From the NCBI GenBank assembly GCA_902702965.1, contig CACRXP010000641.1:310270-374269 (forward strand): a stretch of DNA of 64,000 bases, in the 5' to 3' direction. Below the pieces are notes generated by a model. It was given only the letters and a program-made list of their open reading frames with translations. It was not told where the DNA came from and searched no databases. The stretch comes from Spirometra erinaceieuropaei (lineage: Eukaryota; Platyhelminthes; Cestoda; Diphyllobothriidea; Diphyllobothriidae). Below are positions 9,945 to 21,929 of this stretch, one piece after another; position 1 is the stretch's first letter, and every line of letters begins with the position of its first letter. A program made the position numbers and the translations under genes.

Positions 9945-11640
9945 GGTTTTTTAGCGGATTACTAGAAAGCAGCCGGAAAACATCATAACAACACCAGGAT
10001 CTATGGCCATTTTGCATTTGGACATTGGCAATCAAAGTGTTCCCAATTTCAACCTAACATCAGATCGACAAATCACACCTCCCCAAAATATGGCCAGGAC
10101 GTGCAGCCAAATCAAGTCAGCAAGCTGTCAGTAATACCTGGGTACAGCAACTGCGTACATGGATAACAAACTAGTCGTTTAAGAGAAAATGCGGGATATG
10201 CAGGTCGAGCTGCCGCACACTTCCTAACTAAACCGTCGAGCAACAGTTCATAATGCGAAGGATTTAATTAAAAAAAGCAGTAGGAAAATAATACTTCTGC
10301 ATGAAAATGTTTCTTTACTCCTACCAGGCATCTGTACATTTTTCGTATTAACATTGATATCTAGTAAAAGTTTCATTCATTATTAGCAGTGCAATGAAGT
10401 TGAGATAATTGCCGCTTTATTCACGCTTATGCGCCTTTGTCCTCAAATAATAACTGAACTTGATTTTGTGTCTGCTGCCTGACTGAATTTGACAAACCAC
10501 CTCTGAATTCTCTCCCTGAGTTAGTCTTTTTGCAGATCCATAAACTGTTCTCTACTGCGAACCCTCGGACGTCAAACCCAACTTTCCTCATACACTAATT
10601 TCGGAGGAGTAGACAATTTTCACACTACAGACAAAATGTATAGGTGTCAGCACAGCTCTAACGCACATGGTGTCGACCTATATTAAGCGTCCTGGCAAGA
10701 TGTGTATACGAAAGGATTTAATGTTATTATTTCACCAACACCTACAAGTTAGGCTACAGTAGACAGGAAAACAACAAGCGATTTATGTATGTTTGCCGAA
10801 ACCAACTATGATATGAGACGAGAGCATAACTAACAATTCATTTATATAACGAGCAAAACAAGATGGATTTATTGCAAATCGTGGCAGCCTATAGGCGCGA
10901 ACATGGCATGGCAGAAAGGAAACATATCATGTTAGTATTAAGTCGGATAAATTGATAAAATCCCAGATCTGTGTCCTTTCCTATACGTCAAAAAACCTGT
11001 CTCACACTTTTGCTGGCATAACAGCCCTGGACCTCGGATGGTATGGCTTCCAGAGGCAATCAGACCAAAACCCGAGGGCAAAACTCCACTTCTGTTATCC
11101 GGTATATTTAGCAGTGATCAGCCCAATGATTTTTTAAGTTAATGTTGGAAATCTATGTTCACTAAATGTTAGTGGTCCAGAACTGAAACATTATCGCGTT
11201 CCACGTAAATAAAGTAGCTCTTTTCAGCATCATTTGCTTGCTAAATAATGAACCAGTAGGGGTTAGCTAAGTGCTATCATAGATTTCACGGCTGTTTGGA
11301 ACGCATTCTGACCATGCAGTAAGTCGAACGACATATGCCATTTTTAAATCTAACTCATTTTCCTAACCCGGCAAGCCCTCATAATGCTTTGGATATGATT
11401 AAAGAATGGGAGCAAAGCACAAATAAATTACTGAATTCTTTTAAGCATTTGATGTACTTGACCATACTTTATAATTAACATAAAAATATCGCGTTACTTC
11501 AGATGCAAGGCATAAACAATTAAATAAATTTGAAGGAAACTTCCTTTTGTTAAACAGTTATTGAGCATACAAACCGCGAATTTTTATTCAATACTACCAC
11601 AAAATATTGCAAATCCGCTGCCTCTTGTTGCCTTTACTTT
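9945..11640. other. No recognisable feature
   Basis: About 1.7 kb of AT-rich sequence without a conserved frame or a repeat that I can match elsewhere in the window. Confidence 0.45.
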
Positions 11641-12100
11641 TCCGCCGCAATGATTGTTGCTTAATTAGTGGTACAGACAGACCCTTCATAGATCCACTAT
11701 TCCATTGGTTAAGAACGTGTAGCTGTACGTACTAATTCTAAAGTTCAGTGCTCATGGAGATAGCTTTTTAACGCGGAGTGGCATGATTGCGGATCAGCTA
11801 TTTTTGATGTGTTACATAGCAGTTTTCTTTGCATGCAGTCCACGGACAGGTGTGATGTATTAGATTTTATCACGTATATTGTTTGAATGACTATTTCACG
11901 CCTACTTTTACCCTTAGTATTAGACGACTGTCATCTACGTCAGACACAGCTGCATGCAGGATGGGACTGCAATCATTTCCGACTGATGAATGCTGCTCCT
12001 ATGTTGCCTTATTTATTTTTCAGAATATTGCTTCACGCCATCTTTTAGGAGGCATATTTCGGGACACTGGGTTCACAATAAATGTCAAAAACCAGTCTAC
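11640..12100 (+). repeat. Segmental duplicate block C with decayed coding-like motif, copy 2
   Basis: Resembles 2050-2560 and 52150-52630. Shared elements are TTAGTGGTAC, ATTGGTTAAGA(A/G)CGT, GATCAGCTATTTTTGATGTGTTACA against AACAGC..GATGT..TGCAT, GGACAGGTG(T/C)GATGT and GCTGCATGCAGGATG. The FEEA..KTAL part of the motif has lost bases here, so it is only a relic. Confidence 0.55.
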
Positions 12101-13545
12101 CGACATTCACCTCGAAATCCAGCAAAGAAGTTTTAAAGAATATAGATTGCATAATATTTTTTCTGACATTACTTTGTGCGCAACATCAGAGTGCGCAATA
12201 TTACAGTGCCTGCTTCTCAATGCACTTCCTTTACTGTGCCACTCACACACGCAAGTTATATATCACTAATAAAATGGTGCGATTTTTCCCTGTTAAATGT
12301 GAATTTACCTCATGACACAGGCTCGGAATAAACCTTCCGTATGGTACGGGTGTTGAACAACAGCCATTTTTTAATTCTAAGGTCGGTGACAGCATAAAAT
12401 CTCATTTGAAATAGTGCTGACAGTCGCACGTTGTATAGTCCCAACTGATATTTCATTCGCTTGTGTTCTTTATCAAATGTTCTTAAGTTATTTTCTTGCA
12501 TGGATACTGCGTACAGCATTCAGGCAGTTTATTGCACTATTAAGAATTTGCCAAATATGTTGTATGTTTTATAAAAAAACATAAAAAATGTTTGATGAAA
12601 TGCTATTCGAAAAGATATTAGATAGTTTCCATACCCTCATATTTCCGAGGCGAAAAGCAACAGAATTAAAACCCTCGGCATGTGTTTTATCTAAAATTTA
12701 TGTAAGTCTATAGCATTTAAACCAAAAAAATTATCTTGCATAGATTGTCAATTAAACATGATCGGATTTATACGTTTATAAAATTCCCATGTAAGATTCG
12801 CAGAAATTATGTATTTATTTTACTAACTTTTGGGTTTTCCAGGCGGGCAGACGTACGTGATCAATATATCATAATTGCATGTTGCACAATAAATTAATTT
12901 GCGTTTTTACTTAAATAGTTCTTCCAAAATCAGAGCAAAGACAACAATTTCGGTTTTTACATGAATATGCTCATTGCGCATGCGTCCATAGTGATATATT
13001 GCGCAGCCATTTTTAAACACTTTTAAATATCACCATTTAAATTACGGCTTTCATGGACTACGGGATGACGCGTTCCTTATGCGGTGTCTAAGAAACGTAC
13101 ACTGAATAAATCTCTTGGGTTTTTTGTGCATTTTGACTTTGACTACAAATGATTAAACCGCAAATATTCTAAAGTCATTATTTTGCAAACAAGCCGCAAA
13201 TAGACCTTCATGTTATGCATGCCAGTTGATTCAGGTGTTTAATAACCATAGCATTTTCTGCGCGATAGACTTCTTTTCTGAACGTCATCACAGAGTCCAC
13301 AATAATTTCAAATTTACAAATTAAATCGAAATAAATCTAAAGAGAGTCTACACGCCTCAAGTAGAACGTAAAGTATGTCGATGATCTCATTAAGCAGACT
13401 GATTCCTGCACATCGCATTCCTATTAAATGGGCAATATAACAGCACACCTCATTATAAATTTAAAGCGGGGCTATTCATCCGGACAAAGTTAAATGTAAA
13501 ATATTTTGAATTTTTTATGCCGATCAGCTTTTTAATTAAAAGCAG
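12101..13545. other. No recognisable feature
   Basis: AT-rich sequence upstream of gene copy 2. It may contain further upstream exons of that gene, but I cannot identify any from cross-copy conservation. Confidence 0.4.
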
Positions 13546-13853
13546 TCATAACATCAAACAAATGAAATTTAGACAAGCCCGTAGATCTTACTTTGTGCAT
13601 ACATGCAGTATCACTGTTTAATTTTAAAAAGCTGCAATTCCAGGGATCCGTTAAGACACCAACGGGCAAAATATTTGTGCTGCGACTGATATACTAGAAT
13701 TAACCCTGAGAGTTAATCCATTCTCTCGCCTGTAAGCATGTTTATAATTATGTGCAGAAACATATGGAGGAAAGCAGTCTTCACCTTTGCACGTTGACAG
13801 TTTAAATTCAGGAAGGAGAAAGACAAATATGACTTATCTTTTCTGTTTTCTAG
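13546..13853 (+). repeat. Conserved intron upstream of gene copy 2
   Basis: Close relative of 8272-8566, clearly more similar than most other duplicated blocks in the window. It ends in ATCTTTTCTGTTTTCTAG, a good polypyrimidine tract and acceptor. The high similarity suggests that copies 0 and 2 separated more recently than the others. Confidence 0.65.
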
Positions 13854-14441
13854 AAGTTGGCAAAAGAGAGCAAATGGAAGATGTGTTAGGAACCTTTTTG
13901 ATGCGCAGCTTGGCCGCCTTAAACAAATCATTATCTTCACTTACAAGATATGAAGAAGGACTCTTTCAAACAATGGCTTTTGGAGGGTTCAACGAAAGGC
14001 AAAATTGTCGTGGCTATCACTTCTTCGAGCAAGCATGGTTTACTTGCAGTGGGGTCACTTTACCGGTTCTTGTGAAAACAGTCATTGTAAGTTGGCATTT
14101 TACCTGCGCTGTTTAAATGTTCAATTAAATAACTCTTCAAGTCAATTACCAATTTAATGGAGTAAATTACCTTTGAAATGCAGTGGAGGAACAGCGGAGC
14201 CAATTTTATAACGTCAAAACCAGTACATATTGCCGATATCAAAAGCCTTATTTCGGGGCGAATGGGGACGGCCTCTGAAAATCCCAACTGCAGCATTGAT
14301 GATTTTGCCATTATAATGAAACCCGGACAATCTATTGCAGATCTCAGACTACCCCAGAGGAATATTCCCGGACAGCTACTAGAAACCAATCTTGCATTGA
14401 ATCTTGCACACATGACGAACAATATACCCCTGGCTTGTTGA
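13854..14441 (+). CDS. Unrecognised four-cysteine gene family, copy 2, last two exons (intact)
   Basis: Exon 13854-14086 (233 nt, entered with two bases of a split codon) begins after TTTTCTAG and ends ...GTCATT before a GTAAGT donor. The intron is 14087-14183 (97 bp). Exon 14184-14441 (258 nt) starts with TGG after TGCAG and ends with a TGA directly after a Cys codon. Together they encode 162 residues. Motifs by residue: RYEEGLFQ at 31-38, Cys51, W61..Cys64-SG, VTLP 67-70, SGR near 101, NPNCSID with Cys113, MKPGQS about 122-127, RLP then RN, and a leucine-rich tail ending PLAC (Cys162). No known domain is recognised. Exon lengths and cysteines are identical to those at 22952-23537 and 52969-53570, so this is a real gene 3' end. 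The upstream exons and any signal peptide are not identified. Confidence 0.75.
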
Positions 14442-15797
14442 CATTGCACAATGAAACTTCAGGGTTTCACCAGCCTCTGCTTATATAATTGATGTGGGTT
14501 TTGCTTACAGTATTGCGACCAGTAAATTTTTGTCGAGGTAAGGAGGTTCTTTACCGGTGAGGCTTTGAAATTCGACGGCTTTTGTATTATCTGATGAGGG
14601 TTGGGTATGTCGATATTTGTTATTCCCGAAAAAACCGTTGCACGAATTTTTTGTCTTAGAAGGAAGACGAACGAGTCATTAAACACGTATTAAGGGTGTA
14701 CGTGATTAAAAATGTCTGCGCAGTGCGCCTACATATATGCAAACTTTATTTCATTTAAATCACATGTGACCTTTCAAAATAATTATGGAGTCGCTAATGG
14801 TAGCTGATGTGCCATGTTTATCATAAAGTGTTTTTAGAAGCATAAGCAAGGCATACGCATGAAAAACGGTCACCGCGCAAGATTTCGACGTGCAACGTGA
14901 TATATTTAATAGGTACAAATCCGAAATAACATGAAACGATGATTTTAAATATGAAATACAGAATTTCACATGCAGGTGTCATATAAAGCAAGTTGTGCCA
15001 AATTACGGAAATGCGAAACCTCGCCTTTTAATAAGAGACTTAATAATTGTTTAAGAATTCACGAACCTCCCAGATGTGGATGATAAATTATTTGAGTAAG
15101 CAGTCTTAGTTAGTTTGTATTACCCTTCTTTCTGGTCATGCATTACCGCTAACATCATTTCGGTTATTTAGCTTTATTTCAATAATATGTGCGATATCTA
15201 ACCCGAGTAACTCGCATTTTAACATAGTGCGTCAATGACCTGTCTGTCCTGTTGTGTCATCTGGTCTTTTGTGGCGGTCCAACTTTAGCCTTTATTTTCA
15301 TTTCGGCTGACATCAGGTTGCTGTCACCTGCTAGAAGATTTACGAGTGCAGGTCGACTTTTCCGCAGAACCTCTTCGTCTTTCCATTATATCAATTTGGA
15401 ATGCAAACGGACTCTGATCTACATAGTACGTCGTTTTGCATTTGAAAGGAAGTTATATAAGTCGCCAAGATCGCAAGTGTTGAGACTCTCTTGGGCAAAT
15501 AAGCAAAAAGGTTGACAATTCGTCATACATCTGCTGACATTTCTGTTGACCGGATCAGTTTGCTGAAAGTTCTGCACATAAAAATGCATTTGACAAGCAA
15601 ACTGTTTGGTGTATTTATGCGATTTTTGAAAGAAAAAAAGGTTACGCGAAACTCTCTTCAATCTGTTCATCTGGCAACCACATTCAGTGGCATTTAAACA
15701 CACGGCAACGCCACTTTTGTACTAATCTCATCTATGATTGCCGGAGTGTATGCTCAGAATGCAAATAGTGCATATTATTATTGACTTTACATTTTGA
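14442..15797 (+). other. Duplicated 3' flank of gene copy 2, then unassigned DNA
   Basis: The first 200 bp resemble the 3' flanks of copies 1 and 4, including a GTCGATATTTGTTATTCCCGAAAA segment matched by GACGATATTTGTTGTGGCCGAAAA near 53741. The remainder holds nothing that I can support. Confidence 0.45.
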
Positions 15798-16015
15798 CGG
15801 AATACACATTCTCGTGAATATCAGATAACTATAATCAGATGTGGTTTTTTAACGCATGGCTTGATATGTGCCACTATTAAATAACAAGCGGCGCATTGAT
15901 GCATGAAACATAAAGTTGCGTCATTTCTACATACGTAAATATATTTAGCTTAAACAGGATTGTTTTGATTTCAGTCATAACGCTCAAAACATGAGGGTAG
16001 ATATAGGATTCAAGG
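15798..16015 (+). repeat. Segmental duplicate block E, copy 2
   Basis: Counterpart of 5128-5345: GGAATACACATTCTCGTGAA, ATAATCAGATGTGGT, AACGCTCAAAACATGAGGGTAG. Orientation and order match copy 1. Confidence 0.6.
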
Positions 16016-17828
16016 AAAAATAACTGACCAAAACTTGTTGAAAGCAGTAAAAAACACTGTAGACTGGGGGATGCAGCATTTACTTTTATAGAATAAGTTT
16101 AATTGAATGGTCGATATGCCGGTAAGATACGCGTATTCTTGGCAATTAATTTTGAATTCTGTCGTTGGTCGGAACTAAGGGTACGCGGCGACATAACAGC
16201 CGAGTACAATGAAGTATGAGGAAGGTGCATTGCTGGACTTATTGAGCGATCCGGCAGATATAGGCGCAAAGACTACCTGTTATTTCATGCGTATTTCTAA
16301 AGCCAAATTCCATTGGACGCATTCACAGAAGAAGATCGAGTAACCTTTTCAATTGATGTTGTGCGATAATTTCACTGGAACAGTCATGTATGCCCACAAG
16401 AAGCCTATGAAAATCAAACAAAACTGCCTGTGCCCAGAAACTGCAAGATATATCTGTGTGTTTGTTAAAATGTGTCCAGTACCAGTGCTTATTAAATTGT
16501 ACTTTTAGTTAATCGTTCTGATGTAGCAGCGTGTAATGAAGGGTTTCCACAATGAGGGAGGGGTTCCATAGGCCCACCGACAATTAAGGCATTTTCAAGT
16601 CAACACTGATGCAGTTAACATTTGCATTTCGCAATCTGGCTTAAAAATAGCACTTTTGACATTTTTCGCATTAACGCTTCATGAAAAGAAATAGTTTAAA
16701 TCATGTTTGGCCACCCATTTGACGTGCCCACCTCATTCTAACACAAGCGCCGTAAATCCGCCAGACAACCGTGGATTTGTTACTAATTATATATGTTGTA
16801 AACATAAATCAAGATGACGCGTGGTTACACAGGCAAAACTCAGTGCTCGGGCAATTCCATATTTTTCTAAAAGGCAATGTTATTTTAACAGTTAAACTAT
16901 TAGGTTGGCATATCGTTAAACTGATAAGTTTACGATATGGAGCGCCTCTGTTTGAGTTTTTTATTATATGACTTTCGACACAAACGTGAAGGACAATTGT
17001 AGAATTAAACAACGACTTATCCGACTCATATGCAAAGCTTCAAATCGAAGCCAAGATTTTAATCGCATTTAATAACGTTACTCACTGTTTGAATGGCTAG
17101 GCTTTCGAAGATTAAACGTATCAAAATTGTCTGCTTGTTTAGCGCGAGTTAATTTAGATAATATTCACTGATTTTGTAAACTTAATTTATTTTATAGAAA
17201 ACATAATGTGATTAGTCATGCTCAGTTCTTTTCGACAATTCAGCCTAATGTGCACAAGCGAATGCGCAGCCACTCTGTTTCACTGGCATATCTTTAGGTA
17301 AAGAACACCAGGAATGAAGTCGACGTAGAAAAATTTCTTCGACTAGAACAAAACTCAAATCGACAGAAGATGGTCGTAAACATTACAACATGGGACACTG
17401 TTAGGAGATTACGATTGTATTATTTTTCCTAGTCCTTAAATTCAAATGTAGGTGAATAAATCAGCATACAGGTTTTTTGCAATGTTAATTTAGGTCAATA
17501 TTTGCGGTCCGGTAGTAATATTATTCACGATAGATGCATTACCTACCCCCTCATTTCATAAACAGCTAGGTTCATTCTTACAATTATTTGCACAGCCGAA
17601 TAATACTATCGTAATAAGCACGGTATGCTTATCCTTATAAGCCAAAGCGCGTTATGATACAGAGATATGAGGGTTTTTGTCTTGACGACCATCTGCGCTC
17701 TCTCGCCTGCGATCCCACTATTTCTGTATTTTCAGCAAAACCGATGACGAATAAGGGGGAGTGCGAAGCGTGCAGCGCTAGTCCGCTGTCACTTTAAACC
17801 AACTTACTAGGTAGTGGACGTCCCTTCA
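16016..17828. other. No recognisable feature
   Basis: AT-rich interval. I found no frame with family resemblance, no RNA gene and no internal repeat. Confidence 0.45.
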
Positions 17829-17878
17829 CTCCTCCTCCTCCTCCTCCTCCTCCTCCTCCTCCTCCTCCTCCTTCTCCT
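17829..17878. repeat. (CTC)n microsatellite
   Basis: About sixteen CTC units, slightly imperfect at the right end (CTTCTCC). On the minus strand it reads GAG/GGA/AGG repeats. Confidence 0.97.
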
Positions 17879-18139
17879 GTTGAGCGCACGATAGGCACTG
17901 TCGTCAACGACGTCCGAGCTAGTAGGTTTCAAAAACGATAATCTTTGAAACACATGCAGCGGATAAAATTTCTTAATCGCCCCACCAGATGAAACAAAAC
18001 TTGTTGCATTTTGCCATTTCATGGAGCCCACATGGCTGTTTGGTTGGGGGTTTGAATTTGCTATTGAACCATGAGGCTCAAAAAAATCTGACAAAATTTT
18101 CTCTACTTCTAGTTGACTAACTCCAAATAAATCTGTCAC
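17879..18139 (-). CDS. Possible exon next to the microsatellite, unrecognised
   Basis: The minus strand is open for about 87 codons from 18139 (FGVSQLEVEKILSDFFEPHG onward) and then runs into the arginine-coding microsatellite. The composition looks protein-like, and a TGTGTGACAG just upstream could be an acceptor. There is no homologue in the window and no known family, so chance openness is quite possible. Confidence 0.2.
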
Positions 18140-18763
18140 ACAAAATGCGCTTACCGATTCTCGCGTCGCTTACAGAGTACAGTAAACGTAATTATCATCC
18201 ACTAAATCTTTGCTTGTAAGCATAAATTGCGGACACATAAGAACAAATCGCCGGAATTTGTGTGCGGTGCAAACCGTTATGGTTTCATTGACACCAGGCA
18301 ATCGATAAGGGGTCTTTTACAAGCCGGCACCCGAGAATGCATGGAATGGCTTGGTAATATGTGATATGATACCTAACATGGCAACTTTACAGAAGTAATT
18401 TTTTGTCAAATTAAAATCGCATTCCAGAATTATGCATAACATTTCTATAGGTAACAAATCTACCGTAATAGACCTAAGTCCTCAACATGTGACTTAATCG
18501 ACTTCGGCCTATATCACAGCAAAATATACTCCTGAAATATCGTGAATACTTCATAAACAATGGCAAGAAGTTCATCCACCTTTCTATTTTTTATTCGAAG
18601 TGCCACACATTTTAACACATGCTATTAGAAACCTGTCAAAATTGTCAAAATAATACGGATGAGTTAATAATGTGTCTTTGTGTATGTCGTAATCGGAGTC
18701 TGCGATACTTGCACATTGTAACAGGAGACCGTTCGTCAGTGCGGAAGTTACAGTGCGTGACCG

Positions 18764-19130
18764 ATCTCATGAAATTTTGGTCGTAATTATGAAATTCGCC
18801 TTTGATTAGGACGCATTACTCAGGCACTGGTCGTAATATTAACTAGTATGTGGCATAATCATATAGCATTTAGGACTTGCCAGGACGTAGACTTTTCAAT
18901 GCACTCTTTCTTGACCTCCTGCAGAAACCGTACTCGATAAACAGTGACTACTTTCGTAGCATAAACATTCCGTAATGATCTTTTATGGTCTCATAAATTC
19001 AAATGCATTTTTTGAAAAACGCGCCTGAAATTAAACTTCCTTTTATTCTTTTGGCAGAAAATAACATTGGCTTTGCATTTTATACACGAATAAAGTGTAT
19101 GTTTAGGTTTTAAAAAGTTTTAATTATGTG
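18764..19130 (+). repeat. Foldback-family related repeat, copy
   Basis: Shares an ordered set of blocks with 24507-24870 and 36310-36600: CTCATGAAAT, GACTTGCCAGGA/GACTCGCCAGGA, TTTTCAATGCACT, CCTGCAGAAACCGTACTCG(A/G)TAAA and GACTACTT..GTAGCAT. Divergence is high, so it is an old repeat. Confidence 0.5.
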
Positions 19131-20462
19131 ATTTATAAAACCATACGATGTCCATTTATACATGACCGCACATGTCCGTTTACCACTGCTCCTCATAAAA
19201 TGCACAACACAGTTCGGATCCATTGCGAACTGCATCTGTAAAGTCTATTTGGATAACCAGCACTGTTTGTGCAACTATTAAGTCCTTCCCAAACACTTAC
19301 ATTAAATGTCGACCAGAAGCATAAAATGAGCTCTCACTTTAAGAATTTTGCGTAAAGGATGTCGTAAGGTATACTGGCGTGCAGCCTCATTCCAAGAAAA
19401 TTCAGATACACCAAAGAGTCTGGAAGATTCTCTGCCTAAAGCTTTCAAACACTAAATTCTTCCAGAATGTCTACTTAGTTGGTGTGAATTTTCCAACTGA
19501 TTTTAAGTGATTTCACAAATGAAAATGTATTTTATAAGAAGCAATAGCGGTAGTTGTGCTTAGGTTTTTGGCGACACTTCAGCATAATCTGCAAATGAAA
19601 ATGATCAGCCCTGGTGCCACGGTCGTCAGAATCCTGATTGTTGTTAATCAGTGGCATGCGTGTACGTTAAAGCCCCAGGAATGAGGTCTGCGCAGATCAG
19701 AGTAAAATCTCGTCGCATATCAGAACAATATTAAATTTGGAGAAGTTGTTCGTAAATAGCCACACATTTTTGTTGGAACAGAAGTGTGGAGTGGAACGCC
19801 AAGGCGCAATTTCGGCCTTGCCATCCCCTGCGCCATCCATCGTCGCCGTTCTTTTTTACTCTGTCTTGACAGCAAGTCCATGTGGGGCAGGAGGGTGTGC
19901 GGAAGATGCTGAACAAGTCTACATTCACCGTAAACTAAATACCCCACTGTCTTGCTTTTGCATTGCTAAGGAGCACACGGTGGACACCGTCGCCGCCGAC
20001 TGTCGTGGCGGCGTGCGATGGGCTATTGTGTGACGCGTAAGAAACGTCAAACACCGTAGACGTGCCGGTGACGACGGATATAAACTCAGGCAAAACGGTT
20101 CAGGTGCACGCGTGCGTGGCCAGACGTTCTTGCACGAACGGTAGGATTAAGGATACTACTTAATTGTCGGCAGACTGTGCATCGTGTCATACGCGAATGG
20201 CGTTGTCAGGGGCATTACAGTTGAAGTAGGATGAGGAAATGCACGGTTTTTGGATTTCTGCCAAAAGGGCATTTGAAATGTGCGCGCCAATAAAAGGCGT
20301 ATCCAGCCTTCTGTTGACGTTCTCATTTCAATCGGTCGTTTTGATGGGGTCGCAACATAAAGTGCTAATTGTCAAATGCAGACCGTTTTCTGCAAGATAG
20401 ATTGTGGAGTGCTCTTAACTGTAGTTATGCACGTAGTTTATGAGGGGTAGTCACTGACGTTG
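19131..20462. other. Unassigned, with a GC-richer island at about 19760-20120
   Basis: The interval is mostly AT-rich, but 19760-20120 is clearly richer in G+C and CpG and includes CGTCGCCGCC-like runs. It could be the end of a retroelement or a promoter-type region. No second copy is in the window and no frame has a known domain. Confidence 0.3.
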
Positions 20463-21545
20463 AAGACCCGTCGGAGTTATTGTAATTCGGCTAACTTATC
20501 TTCCGTCTCACTGAAGTGCGTTTCGACACACCGATGGAGCGTCTTTACATAATTGCTTTTTCGGCTGATTGGGTGGTTTCTGTTAAAGTTTAGTCCTTGC
20601 ACTGCATTTGCCGCCTTCCCGTGCCACCACAATCTTTGCGGCAAACGAGGACATCCAGGAAGGCCAGCCGGTTCCTATTCCATCGTAACTTGTATGTCCG
20701 GGAAGACCGCATCCAGATATTCCTTTAATGTCAGCATTTGATCCCCGTCGATAACGAGGAAGGTGTTATCCACATACCGGGTCTACAACTTCGGTATGTG
20801 GTATTGCAAGGTAAGCGATTCCAACCGTAGCAGAACCGCCTCGGCATTGAATACCGAAATCAGCGAGCCCATTGGCGTGCCCTTAAACTGTTTGTAGATT
20901 GTCCCGTCGAGCGTGAAGTACGTCCGGAGACCGAACTTCAGGAGCTGAAGGACGTGGACGAGTAAAGGACGACTCTCCGTTTCCTGGTATCTGCTTTGCA
21001 GAATCGGTTCGATTGTTTTGATCGTTAGGTTCTGGGGAATAGAAGTAAAAATGGACGTAACATCAAAAAATAACGGGACATCATTTGGATGGAGGCTCAC
21101 CCCCTTAAGTTTCTCCAGTAATTGTGATGGCGAAGAGACCGTGGTTTTTGACTCAACGGTCGGGAACTTGAGACAAAGGAACAGTCAATTATCCAGTCCA
21201 TACGTTGGAGTATCCTTGAGCGACACGATAGGTGGGAGTTGAGCCCCATCTTTGTGCACCTTAGGGAGCAAAGCCGTATCTTGGGGTCTCGCCATGTGCA
21301 TGTCGATTGGTGTTATTGCACCTGAGCTTTCCAAGGCCGACAATGTAGCATTGATTTCTCGGGTCTGCACCTTTACATGGTTCGTTGCGCATGTGACATA
21401 AAACGCCGGTCTTCTAGTAAGCCTTTGACTTTTTGAAGTTAGTCTGTCTTGTCCATTACAACCGTGGAGCGTCCCTTGTCCGCTGGCACGACGGACAGGT
21501 CTTTTTCGGCCTTGAGGTCTCTAAGTCCATCACGGTCGACCTTGG
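20463..21545 (-). mobile_element. Penelope-like element 2, reverse transcriptase fragment
   Basis: Minus-strand relative of the RT part of PLE 1. It shows PQDTALLPKVHKDGAQLPPI (the FYG before PKVHK is deleted), GVSLHPNDVPLFFDVTSIFT, QLLKFGLRTYFTLDGTIY and GTPMGSLISVF. The catalytic box reads YVDN (20765-20776) where active PLEs have YVDD or FVDD. A stop precedes it and another follows GLDN. The GIY-YIG part is absent: the fragment begins at about 20463 with GACCCGTCGGAGTTATTGTA, a sequence internal to PLE 1 (about 7233). The element is inactive. Confidence 0.85.
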
Positions 21546-21929
21546 AAAGGGAACTCTGGTGTTAAATAATATATCACAACTGTTATATTTTTGGTGTAAT
21601 ATGAGGCCGCGTTGCAAATTTTGTCTCGCTCTGTCTATCGCTGTCAACTGCTGGACCTTCAAATGAATCTATGCGTTTTGAGGTTAAGCATTACCCTCAC
21701 AGTGAAGACTCACTGGCCCAGTTTACCACAATATATCCCAAGGGTAACATTGGAATTGGACTGCAAGCAGAACGGAGTATCCACGAAGGTTTCGGAAGCC
21801 AGATATGCTGGTTTATCCTTAAATGCCAGACTGAACCACCAATTGAACGGAAACTTGCATTATATCCACTCCTACGAGCCTGACGCTGTTTTAACTCAAG
21901 ATCTGCGACACAATTACACTTAAAAAACA
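21546..21929. other. Spacer between PLE 2 and the Merlin element
   Basis: No recognised coding family. Short overlapping open frames occur on both strands but lack conservation in the window. Confidence 0.4.

Noticed and set aside
19720..20033. Overlapping frames of 75-98 codons in a GC-richer island
   Set aside because: GC-rich DNA has fewer stops by chance. No domain and no second copy in the window; kept only as an unassigned island.
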